A stretch of 64,000 bases of DNA from Vitreoscilla stercoraria DSM 513 (GCF_000382305.1 NZ_KB908023.1:100946-164945), one strand, 5' to 3'; shown: positions 25,806 through 34,486, counted from the stretch's first letter. Numbers and translations: made by a program. The notes: generated from the sequence alone by a model not told the origin.

Positions 25806-26666
25806 TTATTTTTTCTTAGGTAATACACTGCCAAGGATACCACTAATAATGATAATGGCAATTCCGACAAGTTCCTGCCAATGTAGGACTTCCGCAAACC
25901 ACAACACACCCAATACAGTCGAAAATACCACTGTCAAATACGAAAACGAAGCGACCACAAATTTGCGTCCGACTTTATAAGCTCGCGTCATACTCAATTG
26001 GGCAATCAACGCGGTCACACCAATACCCAATAAAATCAAAACTTGCTGCCCATTTTGTGGCATATGCCAACCATCTACAAACGCCAATATGCCTGCAATG
26101 AATGCGGAAACAGCTGAAAAATAAAAAACCACCCGCCATTCAGGCTCACCCAACAAAGCCAATTCACGCACTTGCAAATAAGCCCAACCAGCAAACGCAC
26201 CCGCGCTTAAGCCTACCAATCCTGCGACAAATTGCTCACCACCAATACTCGGACGCAGCAAAATAATCACACCCATAAAGCCCAGTAACAATACTGCCGC
26301 CGTTGCTCGATTGATACGCTCTTTTAAAATCACAAACGACAAAATCGCCAAGAAAATCGGTGAAGTGTAATTCAATGTGACCGCAGTTGCCAAAGGCAAA
26401 TGGATTAAAGCGTAAAAAAACAACATGATGCCCATGGTTCCTGCCACGCCACGTCCCAAATGGGCTTTGATGTATGGTGTTGCCAAAGATTTACCTGTCA
26501 CCACCGCCACACCACCCAAAACCACAACCGATAAAATGGTTCGATAAAACACCATTTCCATCGCTGAAAAATACGGTGCGCCAATCTTAACCAATGCGCC
26601 CATAATGGCAAAAAACAAAGCAGCGATGACCATCCACCCTGAGCCCAAACGTTTTATCACTGTCAT
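25806..26666 (-). CDS. EamA/DMT family transporter
   Basis: The 286-residue protein has ten predicted membrane helices in two EamA repeats (first about 8-140, second about 150-280), with the family pattern of small exporters: FYALIHLPLATAVTLNYTSPIFLAILSFVILKERI. Members export amino acids, drugs or metabolites; the substrate is unknown here. It ends in a short basic tail (LPKKK). AAAGGA sits nearly on top of the ATG, so a start a few codons later is possible. It is separated from ftsB by the eno-ftsB terminator. Confidence 0.88.
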   Translation of the reverse strand: MTVIKRLGSGWMVIAALFFAIMGALVKIGAPYFSAMEMVFYRTILSVVVLGGVAVVTGKSLATPYIKAHLGRGVAGTMGIMLFFYALIHLPLATAVTLNYTSPIFLAILSFVILKERINRATAAVLLLGFMGVIILLRPSIGGEQFVAGLVGLSAGAFAGWAYLQVRELALLGEPEWRVVFYFSAVSAFIAGILAFVDGWHMPQNGQQVLILLGIGVTALIAQLSMTRAYKVGRKFVVASFSYLTVVFSTVLGVLWFAEVLHWQELVGIAIIIISGILGSVLPKKK

Positions 26667-26684
26667 TCCTTTTTATCTATGTAA

Positions 26685-26716
26685 AAACAGCTTTCAGGTC
26701 GCCCTGAAAGCTGTTT
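26685..26716 (-). terminator. Intrinsic terminator of the eno-ftsB unit
   Basis: AAACAGCTTTCAGG and CCTGAAAGCTGTTT form a perfect 14-bp stem with a 4-base loop, followed by T residues on the minus strand. The arms contain CCTGAAA, which partly resembles other Neisseriaceae uptake words, but not the word used elsewhere here. Confidence 0.9.
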
Positions 26717-26726
26717 GATTCTCATA

Positions 26727-27050
26727 TCATGGTTGTGTGGTTGCATCTATATCATCAGCATGTGGATCTTCCAATGTGACTTTGGGAACGATACGGTAAA
26801 AAACTTCACCATCGCCAATATAACCCAACTCAAATCGAGCCAACTCACCAATCGCATCGCCACCACTGCCCAAATCTTCCAATTCAGCTTGTAACGTAGC
26901 ATTGCGTTGACCAGCGTCTTCATTGGTCGCTAATTGAACCTTCAAACGCTCTTGCAAATGCAGATGGTGATCCCATCCATCTTTGCCTAGCCACAAATGA
27001 AAATGCACATATGCCAATGCGGCAATCAATACCAGTGAAACCCACTTCAT
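26727..27050 (-). CDS. ftsB: Cell division protein FtsB
   Basis: The 107-residue protein has one N-terminal membrane helix (MKWVSLVLIAALAYVHFHLWLG) followed by a short coiled coil (HLQERLKVQLATNEDAGQRNATLQAE) and a periplasmic tail, the FtsB/DivIC pattern. FtsB joins FtsL and FtsQ in the divisome and helps activate septal wall synthesis. It lies 25 bases downstream of eno, the usual arrangement in beta- and gammaproteobacteria, which strengthens the call. The C-terminal tail is longer and more acidic than in E. coli. Confidence 0.88.
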   Translation of the reverse strand: MKWVSLVLIAALAYVHFHLWLGKDGWDHHLHLQERLKVQLATNEDAGQRNATLQAELEDLGSGGDAIGELARFELGYIGDGEVFYRIVPKVTLEDPHADDIDATTQP

Positions 27051-27075
27051 TTAATTCACAACCATTCGTCTGTGA

Positions 27076-28362
27076 TTATTTGGTCAATTGGTAAAACGCA
27101 GCACGACCTGGGTAGTAAGCTGCTGAACCCAATTCCTCTTCGATGCGCAACAATTGATTGTATTTAGACATACGATCTGAACGAGACAAAGAGCCTGTTT
27201 TGATTTGCATGCAATTGGTCGCCACAGCCAAGTCCGCAATCGTGTTGTCTTCGGTTTCGCCTGAGCGGTGGCTCATCACAGAAGTGTAACGGTTGCGTTT
27301 GGCCAAATCAACGGCTTTCAAAGTTTCAGTCAAAGTACCGATTTGGTTCACTTTCACCAACAATGCATTCGCCAAACCTTGTTCGATGCCTTCAGCCAAA
27401 ATCGCAGGATTGGTCACAAACAAATCATCACCCACCAATTGAACGGTTTTGCCCAATTTGTCGGTCAAGATTTTCCAACCTGCCCAGTCGTGTTCGCTCA
27501 TACCGTCTTCAATGGACACGATAGGATATTGTTCAGCCAAGTTTGCCAAATAAGACGCGAATTGTTCGCTGGTCAATTGCAAGCCTTCAGCTGCCAAATG
27601 GTATTTGCCGTCTTTGTAAAATTCGCTAGAAGCGCAATCTAAAGCCAACACCACATCGTCGCCTGCGGTGTAACCTGCTGCGTCAATCGCTTCCAAAATC
27701 AATTTGATGGCCGCTTCATGGCTTTCCAAATTAGGTGCAAAACCACCTTCGTCGCCTACTGTGGTTGAATAACCTTTGTCATCACACAATTTTTTCAAGT
27801 GATGGAAAATTTCAGCGCCACAACGCAAAGCTTCACGGAAGGTTTCTGCGCCCACAGGCATAATCATGAATTCTTGGATGTCCAAGCTGTTGTTCGCATG
27901 CGCACCGCCATTGATCACGTTCATCATTGGAACTGGCATCGCCATCGGGCCTGCACCGCCCAAATAACGGTACAAAGGCAAACCAGCATCTTCTGCCGCA
28001 GCACGAGCCACTGCCATAGACACTGCCAACATCGCGTTTGCGCCCAAGTTACCTTTGTTGTCAGTACCATCCAAATCCAACATCACTTGGTCGATGTAAG
28101 ATTGTTCAGACGCATCCAAACCAATCAAAGCTTCTGCAATTTGACCATTCACGTTTTCAACCGCTTTTAAAACACCTTTACCCAAATAACGGCTTTTGTC
28201 GCCATCGCGCAATTCCAAAGCTTCTTTTTCACCAGTTGATGCACCAGATGGAACGGCTGCACGGCCCATCACACCTGACTCCAACAAAACATCACATTCA
28301 ACGGTTGGGTTACCACGAGAATCCAAAACTTCACGCGCAAAAATATCGATAATGGCTGACAT
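27076..28362 (-). CDS. eno: Enolase
   Basis: Enolase interconverts 2-phosphoglycerate and phosphoenolpyruvate and is also a degradosome component in many bacteria. The 428-residue sequence has the family landmarks IFAREVLDSRGNPTVECDV, AVPSGASTGEKEALELRD, VGDEGGFAPN, SIEDGMSEHDW (metal ligands) and SHRSGETED. Codon use is biased to highly expressed forms. It is followed directly by ftsB and a shared terminator. The upstream 241 bases hold a variant uptake word and the terminator of the next unit. Confidence 0.99.
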   Translation of the reverse strand: MSAIIDIFAREVLDSRGNPTVECDVLLESGVMGRAAVPSGASTGEKEALELRDGDKSRYLGKGVLKAVENVNGQIAEALIGLDASEQSYIDQVMLDLDGTDNKGNLGANAMLAVSMAVARAAAEDAGLPLYRYLGGAGPMAMPVPMMNVINGGAHANNSLDIQEFMIMPVGAETFREALRCGAEIFHHLKKLCDDKGYSTTVGDEGGFAPNLESHEAAIKLILEAIDAAGYTAGDDVVLALDCASSEFYKDGKYHLAAEGLQLTSEQFASYLANLAEQYPIVSIEDGMSEHDWAGWKILTDKLGKTVQLVGDDLFVTNPAILAEGIEQGLANALLVKVNQIGTLTETLKAVDLAKRNRYTSVMSHRSGETEDNTIADLAVATNCMQIKTGSLSRSDRMSKYNQLLRIEEELGSAAYYPGRAAFYQLTK

Positions 28363-28512
28363 TGCGTCAAACTCCTACTGTATTTAAAGTCAAAAAGCGA
28401 GTGCCCTGAGGAAGCGGCCTGAAAGATACGTGGGCGACATTTTAGCAGAAATTGGCAAGGCTCAGAATCCACATTGAATGATTTGAGTAAAAATATATTT
28501 TCTAGACTGAAT

Positions 28513-28524
28513 TTACAGGACGCT
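28513..28524 (-). repeat. Single intergenic DUS-like word
   Basis: Exact AGCGTCCTGTAA (minus strand) between eno and the catabolic cluster. A variant AGCGGCCTGAA lies at about 28412, too far away to pair as a terminator. Confidence 0.8.
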
Positions 28525-28550
28525 TCCTCAACATTTATTCTTGAGTAACG

Positions 28551-28586
28551 AAAAAAAACAGCCATGTTTGAATGAACATGGCTGCT
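28551..28586 (-). terminator. Terminator at the 3' end of the catabolic cluster
   Basis: CAGCCATGTT and AACATGGCTG pair around 6 bases and a run of eight T follows on the minus strand. Confidence 0.9.
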
Positions 28587-28603
28587 CGATAAGATTGAAT
28601 CCA

Positions 28604-29635
28604 TCAATTCACATACAAATGCATCGGATAAGTCAAATACGAAATGCCATCGAGCTTGTCTACGGTCACCAAACCCGCAGGTGCTGTCAACACGCTTGGA
28701 ATGCGATTGACCACAGAAGCACACGTTAACGCCACCGTATCAGGATTGTGCACTTGAAAATGCATGTCTGGCTCACCTGTGAATTTCCACTCACACAAAT
28801 CGCCTTCGCCAGGCTTATACACTTTACCAATGCACTGCACTTCCAATTCAATGCCTTGATGGGTATGAATCGTGGTCACTGCCGACATGCCAATGGCTTG
28901 ACCTACCTCAATGGTGCGTCCCAAAGTCGAGGACTCTATCGGCTCATCCAAAGTGATGGCGACATTTTTTTGTGAAATCGACGCAATCGTCCAATTCATG
29001 CGTGCACAAATGGCTTCGGCAGCATTCCACATATAAGAAGGCAAACTTTCAGCTTGCGCAATCTCGGTTTCAAATTTGTCCAAATCGTAACCTGCACCAT
29101 GCGCCTCAGCCAAAGCCAAACCATAGTCTTCGACGTTATAGCTGGCTGAACCTTGAATTTTGGTGATTTTATTCACGCCAGCTGCAACCAAAACCGGCAT
29201 GTGTATCCAATAAATGTCTTGCATGCCGCTGCCTGTTAAGGTTGCGTCATAATCTTTGCCCAAACGATCCAAACGGTTGGCAATGGCAGGCGCAGTATTC
29301 CAAGGATAAATCGCCTCTTCCGATGTCGTCACGACGTTGATACCGCGTGACAAACATTTTTCAAAAAATTCAGTGCAGTCTTCCATATAGCTTGCAATCG
29401 CGACAATGGCAATGTGCGCATCTGACGCATCCAAAACCTCATCAGCATTATTGCTGACAATCACACCTGTTTTGAAACCCAACTCGGCAAATTCACCCAC
29501 ATCTTTGCCCACCACTTTGGCATTGCGCCCAATCGCCCCCACGATTTCTGCGCCGTGATCATGCAAATATTTGGCCATCACTTTCGCCATTTTGCCGCAT
29601 CCGTATAACACCACTCGTACTTTTTCATTGACCAT
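28604..29635 (-). CDS. DapB-fold NAD(P)-dependent dehydrogenase, 2,4-diaminopentanoate dehydrogenase-like
   Basis: The 343-residue product begins MVNEKVRVVLYGCGKMAKVMAKYL, a Rossmann GxGxM motif. The middle has HIAIVAIASYMEDC, the SRGINVVTTSEEAIYPW stretch and TGSGMQDIYWIHMPVL, the pattern of the DapB-like family that includes 2,4-diaminopentanoate and related amine dehydrogenases. True dihydrodipicolinate reductases are shorter (about 270 aa). Likely reaction: NAD(P)-linked oxidation of an amine or reduction of an imine. AAGG lies before this ATG; the frame runs 23 codons further up without a ribosome site. It is the last gene of the cluster and has its own terminator on each side. Confidence 0.72.
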   Translation of the reverse strand: MVNEKVRVVLYGCGKMAKVMAKYLHDHGAEIVGAIGRNAKVVGKDVGEFAELGFKTGVIVSNNADEVLDASDAHIAIVAIASYMEDCTEFFEKCLSRGINVVTTSEEAIYPWNTAPAIANRLDRLGKDYDATLTGSGMQDIYWIHMPVLVAAGVNKITKIQGSASYNVEDYGLALAEAHGAGYDLDKFETEIAQAESLPSYMWNAAEAICARMNWTIASISQKNVAITLDEPIESSTLGRTIEVGQAIGMSAVTTIHTHQGIELEVQCIGKVYKPGEGDLCEWKFTGEPDMHFQVHNPDTVALTCASVVNRIPSVLTAPAGLVTVDKLDGISYLTYPMHLYVN

Positions 29636-29682
29636 GCTTGTAACCTTCTGTGTGAACATTAAAAAGACTGCATCAACATATG

Positions 29683-29715
29683 AAAAAGCCCTCATTGCCA
29701 ACACAATCAGGGCTG
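29683..29715 (-). terminator. Terminator after the solute-binding-like gene
   Basis: AGCCCT pairs with AGGGCT, extended by partly paired flanks, and T residues follow on the minus strand. It separates the solute-binding-like gene from the dehydrogenase gene. Confidence 0.7.
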
Positions 29716-29728
29716 ATTTTCAATCAAA

Positions 29729-30448
29729 TCAAGCAGGACTCACCGTGTCGTGCTCAAACGGATATTGCAAATTCGGCATCCATTGTTGCCATAAAGCTTT
29801 CAAAGTACCGTCTTCTTTCAAAGCTTTTAAAGCAGCATCGACTTTCTCCAAAGTTTCAGGACGCTCTTTAGAAATGGCAATGCCCCATTTGTTTTGCGTA
29901 GGCGCGGTGTACACAATCGCCAAATCAGGCTCATTGGCCAAAGGCACCAACGCCACATCATCGTCCACAAACGCATCCACTTCGCCTGCACGCAACGCCG
30001 CCACCATTTCACCCATGATGTCGTCAGTCGTACCCACAAATGGCACCGCAATCACGCCATCAAACGTTTCTACCAACGTCATATTCATGCTATTGGCAAT
30101 GGCACCAATGCGTTTGCCTTTCAAATCTTCCATAGATTTGTATGGCGAATCGTTCAATACCATCACCGCTTCATCAAACACACCATAAGGCGCAGTGAAA
30201 TTTGCCAAAGTTTTGCGATACTCAGAAATGCCTTGGCCACACAACAAAATGTCGCCTTTGTTTTCGTTCAAGCTTGGGTAAAAATCGCCCCATTGTTGGT
30301 ACACAAACTCACATTCCAAACCTAATTTGGCCGCAATGGCACGCGCCACATCCGATTCATAACCAAAACGGGTTTCGCCTTCTCGCCAAAACAACGGCGG
30401 CGCAGGCAAATCAGCACAAATCACTTTCAATACAGATGAATCACTCAT
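29729..30448 (-). CDS. Amino-acid solute-binding-like protein (SBP family 3) lacking a signal peptide
   Basis: The 239-residue protein matches the family 3 ligand-binding fold: FGYESDVARAIAAKLGLECEFVY, ILLCGQGISEYRKTLANFTAPY, DLKGKRIGAIANSMN, AGEVDAFVDDDVALV and KWGIAISKERPETLEKVDAAL. Periplasmic relatives start with an export signal; this one begins MSDSSVLKVICADLPAPP with no hydrophobic stretch, and no upstream frame adds one. No ABC permease or ATPase gene lies nearby. It may therefore act in the cytoplasm as a ligand sensor or carrier for the amine pathway. It is 88 bases downstream of the GS-like gene, with a hairpin between. Confidence 0.75.
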   Translation of the reverse strand: MSDSSVLKVICADLPAPPLFWREGETRFGYESDVARAIAAKLGLECEFVYQQWGDFYPSLNENKGDILLCGQGISEYRKTLANFTAPYGVFDEAVMVLNDSPYKSMEDLKGKRIGAIANSMNMTLVETFDGVIAVPFVGTTDDIMGEMVAALRAGEVDAFVDDDVALVPLANEPDLAIVYTAPTQNKWGIAISKERPETLEKVDAALKALKEDGTLKALWQQWMPNLQYPFEHDTVSPA

Positions 30449-30477
30449 TTTTGACTCCTATTTTAGTGTGGTTTGGT

Positions 30478-30507
30478 CATGGGTAAGTTACAGGACGCTT
30501 ACCCATG
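30478..30507 (-). terminator. Hairpin with a DUS-like word in its loop
   Basis: CATGGGTAAG and CTTACCCATG make a perfect 10-bp stem; the 10-base loop plus the first stem bases spell TTACAGGACGCTT. No T-run follows, so it may be a weak terminator or an mRNA-processing site between the GS-like and solute-binding-like genes. Confidence 0.6.
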
Positions 30508-30536
30508 TGCTTTAGATGTTGCAGTTTGAATCCAAA

Positions 30537-31949
30537 TTATGGCAAGTATTCCAAGTACATATTGTATTCCCAGTCGGTCACCGCGCTACAAGCACGTGCC
30601 CATTCATCCGCCTTCAAATCACGGTATAAATTCGCCATTTCAGCAGGCAAAGCGCCAAACATCACGCTGTCATTTTCAAACTCTTTGATTGCATCCCCCA
30701 AAGTCAATGGCAACACGCGACCTGATTCTGCATAGCTGTCACGGCTACTAGGCATGCCAGGATCCATTTTATGGACAATACCGTCATCCATCGCAGCAAG
30801 CATCAATGCATGTGACAAATAAGGGTTCACACTAGAGTCAGGTGTTTTGTATTCCAATCGACCGTTGGCAGACAAACGCACCGTACAACTCTTGTTGTCC
30901 ATGCCCCAATTGACAATGCTCGGCGCAAACAAACCTGTGTCCCAAAAACGCTTGTAAGAGTTAACCGTAGAAGCCATCACCATCATCGCGCCTGAAGCAT
31001 GGTTCAGGACGCCACCCAAAGCATGATGACCAACATCGGTTAAATGCAATTCACGGCGACCTTTTTCCATCAATACATTGTCACCATGAGCATCCCACAA
31101 ACTGAAGTTGTGGTGGCAGCCATTGCCCATAGAGCTGGTATAAGGTTTTGGCATGAAGCTGGCAATCACACCATGTTCGCGCGCCACTTGGCGACAAATC
31201 AAACGGTAGGTAATCAAACGGTCTGCGGTCAATTCGCAATCGTCAAACATCCAGTTCAATTCCAATTGCGTTGGGTCTTCATAATCGCCTTCAATCATGT
31301 CCAAACCCATTGCGCTGGCATATTCCATCACTTTTTTGTAAATCGGACGCATGATTTCAAAACTGCCCATATGGTAAGCTGGGCTCGCACCTGGACGCAC
31401 ATGCACTTTGATATCATCGCCAATCCAACTCATCTCAGGCTCGCAACCTGTTTTCAACGTCAACCCATGTTTGTTTTTGAATTGTTGGTGCACATGACGC
31501 AAATTGGCACGCGCATCCGTACCCAAAATTTGACCACCGATTTCAGGTACATGCTCAGGCTCATAAGCGGTACAGAAAAACGAACCCATTTGCTTGTCCC
31601 AAGGCAGAACATTGAAGGTATCAATATCAGGTAAGGCAATCAATTCCGAAGCTTGCACACCACCACCTAACAACACCCCCGCTCGAGTGGCCTGTAAATC
31701 ACTCATGGCTGTGCGGTGAAACTGAATGCCTTTTTCCAAATTGCGCATCAATTGTTTGGCTGGCACAGCCTTCGCCACCACTCGACCTGATAAGGCCACT
31801 ACTTGGTAGTAAATATAGTCCACACCCGAATCTTTGACTTTTTTCAAAATGTCTTCGGTCTTTTGCGATTGGGTATTCAGATGTTTGTGTACATCCAATG
31901 CAGTGGTGTTGGATATAGAAGTAGGTTGATTCAAAACGGTGGTACTCAT
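30537..31949 (-). CDS. Glutamine synthetase-like gamma-glutamyl ligase
   Basis: The 470-residue protein has the glutamine synthetase fold: a beta-grasp start (DYIYYQVVALSGRVVAKAVP), KTGCEPEMSW (metal ligand Glu), YDxxx-like IEGDYEDPTQLELNWMFDD, FMPKPYTSSMGNGCHHNFSLWD (FMPKP, with a GNGxH metal site), NSYKRF and RLEYKTPDSSVNPYL. It resembles PuuA, IpuC and gamma-glutamylanilide synthases more than GlnA: it lacks the adenylylation loop and is grouped with class I amidotransferases. Likely reaction: ATP-dependent coupling of glutamate to an amine. It is the fifth gene of the P450 operon, 60 bases after the amidotransferase. Confidence 0.85.
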   Translation of the reverse strand: MSTTVLNQPTSISNTTALDVHKHLNTQSQKTEDILKKVKDSGVDYIYYQVVALSGRVVAKAVPAKQLMRNLEKGIQFHRTAMSDLQATRAGVLLGGGVQASELIALPDIDTFNVLPWDKQMGSFFCTAYEPEHVPEIGGQILGTDARANLRHVHQQFKNKHGLTLKTGCEPEMSWIGDDIKVHVRPGASPAYHMGSFEIMRPIYKKVMEYASAMGLDMIEGDYEDPTQLELNWMFDDCELTADRLITYRLICRQVAREHGVIASFMPKPYTSSMGNGCHHNFSLWDAHGDNVLMEKGRRELHLTDVGHHALGGVLNHASGAMMVMASTVNSYKRFWDTGLFAPSIVNWGMDNKSCTVRLSANGRLEYKTPDSSVNPYLSHALMLAAMDDGIVHKMDPGMPSSRDSYAESGRVLPLTLGDAIKEFENDSVMFGALPAEMANLYRDLKADEWARACSAVTDWEYNMYLEYLP

Positions 31950-32009
31950 GGTGTTGCCTCCGAAATAGATGTGTGTGGTTTTAACTCAATGCGATCAAAT
32001 ACTGCTCCA

Positions 32010-32753
32010 TTACTGACTGCGGTTAGCACAACTTAAGTTGGCCAGATTCGTTTGAAAAAATGCGATAACTTCTTGAGCGAAAGCTTGATTGTTCAAGCAA
32101 GCACTAGGTAAATGTGCCAAAGCGGCTTGGGCTTGGTCGATGCCAACGGTGTCTTGGTATTGCAGCAATAAGTCTTGTACCAAAGCTGGATTGAATTCAG
32201 GATGAAATTGGGTCGATTTGGCCGCAAAATCATATTCCAAAGCCCCATATTCACAATGCGCAGATTGTCCTATGACATGGGCAGTTTCAGGCAACACCAC
32301 CACTTGGTCTTGATGAACCACCAATACTTCTTGTGACTGACCATCGGCAAATTGATATGTATCGGTACCAAAACCCCAACCTTTAGATGATTTTTCGACT
32401 TTGCCACCAAAAGCTTCTGCCATCAATTGATGCCCAAAACAAATACCAAACATCGGAATATTTTTGTGTCTTAATTCATTCAAAAACAGTTTGCTATCAT
32501 GTATCCATGGTAAATCTTCATACACGCTGTGCTTAGAACCTGAAATCACATAGGCATCGAATGCCTCCGCTTGCGGCAAATCATCACGATTACAAATACT
32601 AAAACGCTGAAAACTGATTTCAACCATAGCTTCTTGGGCTGCTGCGCCCAACCATGTTTGAATCATGCTAAAGAAATGACCATGCTTTTCTTCTAAGGCT
32701 TCAGGCAAAATGCCCATTTCCAATACAGCAATATGGATGTGTGTCTTCATCAT
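32010..32753 (-). CDS. Class I glutamine amidotransferase-like hydrolase (cluster copy 1)
   Basis: The 247-residue protein has a full catalytic triad: Cys105 in MFGICFGHQL, His184 and Glu186 in TQFHPEF, with SGSKHSVYEDLPWI forming the oxyanion strand. Stand-alone proteins of this kind in amine pathways (PuuD, the TdnT type) act on gamma-glutamyl compounds, so it may release the product from glutamate or supply nitrogen. It lies 6 bases after the flavodoxin gene and before the GS-like gene, clearly one operon. The second ATG (codon 2) is equally possible. Confidence 0.82.
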   Translation of the reverse strand: MMKTHIHIAVLEMGILPEALEEKHGHFFSMIQTWLGAAAQEAMVEISFQRFSICNRDDLPQAEAFDAYVISGSKHSVYEDLPWIHDSKLFLNELRHKNIPMFGICFGHQLMAEAFGGKVEKSSKGWGFGTDTYQFADGQSQEVLVVHQDQVVVLPETAHVIGQSAHCEYGALEYDFAAKSTQFHPEFNPALVQDLLLQYQDTVGIDQAQAALAHLPSACLNNQAFAQEVIAFFQTNLANLSCANRSQ

Positions 32754-32759
32754 TTCACC

Positions 32760-33221
32760 TTATGATTGTGCCAATGCCGTCAATGCAGGAATCAGTTGCT
32801 CATCAGCCCAACTTAAAGCCGCATCAGTGGGAATTTCGCCAGAAGACGCATCGTGCACACCGACTTGACCCAATTGTTGTGCACCCAATGATAATAAATG
32901 CTCTTTGAATATTTTGGCACCATTATTGAACGTTGCATAATAACTGTCGCCTAAACCAAACACCGCAAATCGAATGCCATTCAAATCAGGCATTTGTTCT
33001 TGCAATTGACCATAAAATGGCTGCGCACTATTAGGCAACTCTCCATCACCATAGGTCGAACAAACCAACACATAAGTATCACCAACATTCAAATCAGCTG
33101 CTGAAAAATAAGCCATATCAGCCACATCAGCATCCAAATCAGACTGCTTCAAACAATCGACAATATCGTCTGCAACCAACTCCGCATTGCCTGTTTCTGT
33201 TCCAAATAACACATGTATCAT
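32760..33221 (-). CDS. Flavodoxin
   Basis: The 153-residue product starts MIHVLFGTETGNAELVADDIVDCL with the FMN-phosphate loop GTETGNAE, followed by STYGDGELPNSAQPFY and FGLGDSYYATFNNGAKIF, which wrap the isoalloxazine ring. It is a short-chain flavodoxin of the type that passes electrons from a reductase to a P450, as cindoxin does for P450cin. AAGGATAT lies before this ATG; the 15 codons upstream lack a ribosome site. It sits 14 bases after the reductase gene. No ferredoxin is encoded in the cluster, so this is the likely redox partner. Confidence 0.87.
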   Translation of the reverse strand: MIHVLFGTETGNAELVADDIVDCLKQSDLDADVADMAYFSAADLNVGDTYVLVCSTYGDGELPNSAQPFYGQLQEQMPDLNGIRFAVFGLGDSYYATFNNGAKIFKEHLLSLGAQQLGQVGVHDASSGEIPTDAALSWADEQLIPALTALAQS

Positions 33222-33235
33222 GACGATATCCTTTC

Positions 33236-34486
33236 TTATACAGATTGCTTGGCAATATTCAGCCATTGTAAAACTTGCTCAGTAGACTTGATTTTCAAAC
33301 GGTGGCGTCCTGTAACCGCTTGACTGATTTCAAATTGATTCAAACGCAACCAATCATCAAAATCAGTATGAGGCTGGTGTAAATTGCTTAATAAATCTTT
33401 CAGGCCGCCTTTATTGCCAATGTCTTGCGTTTGCAAAGCCGCGACAATCACATCGGCAACCAATTTTGCATCTTTGCGGTTTTCAGGAATCGTTCCCACA
33501 GGACCACGACGCGCCCAACCGACGCAATACACATTGTGTTGCAAGAAACCACAATTCAAATCGGTGTCATCCGTATGCAAATCACGCAATTGCAAAGGAT
33601 GTTTACAGGACGCTTCAAAACCAATGGCGCTGATTAAAGTATCGGCAGAAAAAACGATTTCTTCACCTTGTGCATTGGTAAAAACTGCCGCTTGAAGATG
33701 TGCATCGCCCTGTAAATATTGCGGCGTCAAACCATAATGAAACACAATGTCTGTGCCTTGTTGGTCATGGCTTTGTTCTGCCAATTGCGTCAACAACATG
33801 CTTTTTTCATGCTCACCTTGAGCGTTGTGCCCTAACACCAAACGCACGCCTTCGGTTTTGAGCAATTCTTTGACCATCACCGCATCGTATTTGGCTGCAT
33901 CCATCTCGGAACGGCTCACAATGTCAATGTGTTTCACTGCTGCTTTTTGAATGTGTGCCACCGTTTCAGGACGCATCTCGCTGCCTTCAAAATCCGCTGC
34001 ATTTTTGCTTAACAAGCGCGCCACATCCATCGCCACATTGCCATTACCAATGATGAGCACACGCTCACCAATATCAATGAATTCTGGTGTATCAGGATGG
34101 TCATTGCTCCAACGTGTCAATACCCCCGAACCGATGACTCCTTGCAATGATTCACCTTCAATATTGAGTGCACGGTCTTGTGACAAGCCACTGGCAAACA
34201 CCACCACATCAAACATCGCTTGCAATTGCGCCAAACTGATATCAACACCCACATCCACATGACCGATAAAATGCACATTGTCTTGTGCAAACAAACGCTC
34301 AAACTGTTTGGTGACATTTTTAGTACCCACATGATCAGGTGCCACACCATAACGCACCAAACCAAATGGCACCGGCAAACGATCCATCACACAAATTTCC
34401 GCCTCAGGCAAAGCCTTGTTCAAAAATTGCGCCGTGTAACAACCTGAAGGTCCAGAACCGATGATGGCGATTTTAGCGGCAGTCAT
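33236..34486 (-). CDS. Ferredoxin/flavodoxin-NADP reductase, adrenodoxin reductase (FprA) type
   Basis: The 416-residue FAD protein begins KIAIIGSGPSGCYTAQFLNKAL (FAD GxGxxG) and continues with MDRLPVPFGLVRYGVAPDH, the signature of adrenodoxin reductase/FprA. The NADP domain has VLIIGNGNVAMDVARLL, and the C-terminal FAD contact is YCVGWARRGPVGTIPENRKDA. It should move electrons from NADPH to the flavodoxin encoded next. It starts 2 bases after the P450 stop. Mycobacterial FprA and mammalian adrenodoxin reductase are about 450 residues, so this is slightly short. It holds two exact DUS-like words. Confidence 0.9.
   Translation of the reverse strand: MTAAKIAIIGSGPSGCYTAQFLNKALPEAEICVMDRLPVPFGLVRYGVAPDHVGTKNVTKQFERLFAQDNVHFIGHVDVGVDISLAQLQAMFDVVVFASGLSQDRALNIEGESLQGVIGSGVLTRWSNDHPDTPEFIDIGERVLIIGNGNVAMDVARLLSKNAADFEGSEMRPETVAHIQKAAVKHIDIVSRSEMDAAKYDAVMVKELLKTEGVRLVLGHNAQGEHEKSMLLTQLAEQSHDQQGTDIVFHYGLTPQYLQGDAHLQAAVFTNAQGEEIVFSADTLISAIGFEASCKHPLQLRDLHTDDTDLNCGFLQHNVYCVGWARRGPVGTIPENRKDAKLVADVIVAALQTQDIGNKGGLKDLLSNLHQPHTDFDDWLRLNQFEISQAVTGRHRLKIKSTEQVLQWLNIAKQSV
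33304..33315 (+). repeat. Intragenic DUS-like word (GGCGTCCTGTAA)
   Basis: Exact 11-base core in the reductase gene; the coding strand reads Val-Thr-Gly-Arg-His. Confidence 0.75.
33603..33614 (-). repeat. Intragenic DUS-like word AGCGTCCTGTAA
   Basis: Exact copy in the reductase gene, read as Glu-Ala-Ser-Cys-Lys. A variant TTTCAGGACGC lies at 33963 (Arg-Pro-Glu-Thr). Confidence 0.75.

Noticed and set aside
26685..26716. Possible foreign-dialect uptake word in the eno-ftsB terminator (CCTGAAAGC)
   Set aside because: It is one stem only and the flanks do not match a known dialect; a normal terminator explains it.
29729..30448. Pseudogene reading of the solute-binding-like gene because it lacks an export signal
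   Set aside because: The rest of the frame is intact and well conserved, and an immediate start with no decay is more consistent with a cytoplasmic variant; kept as a finding instead.
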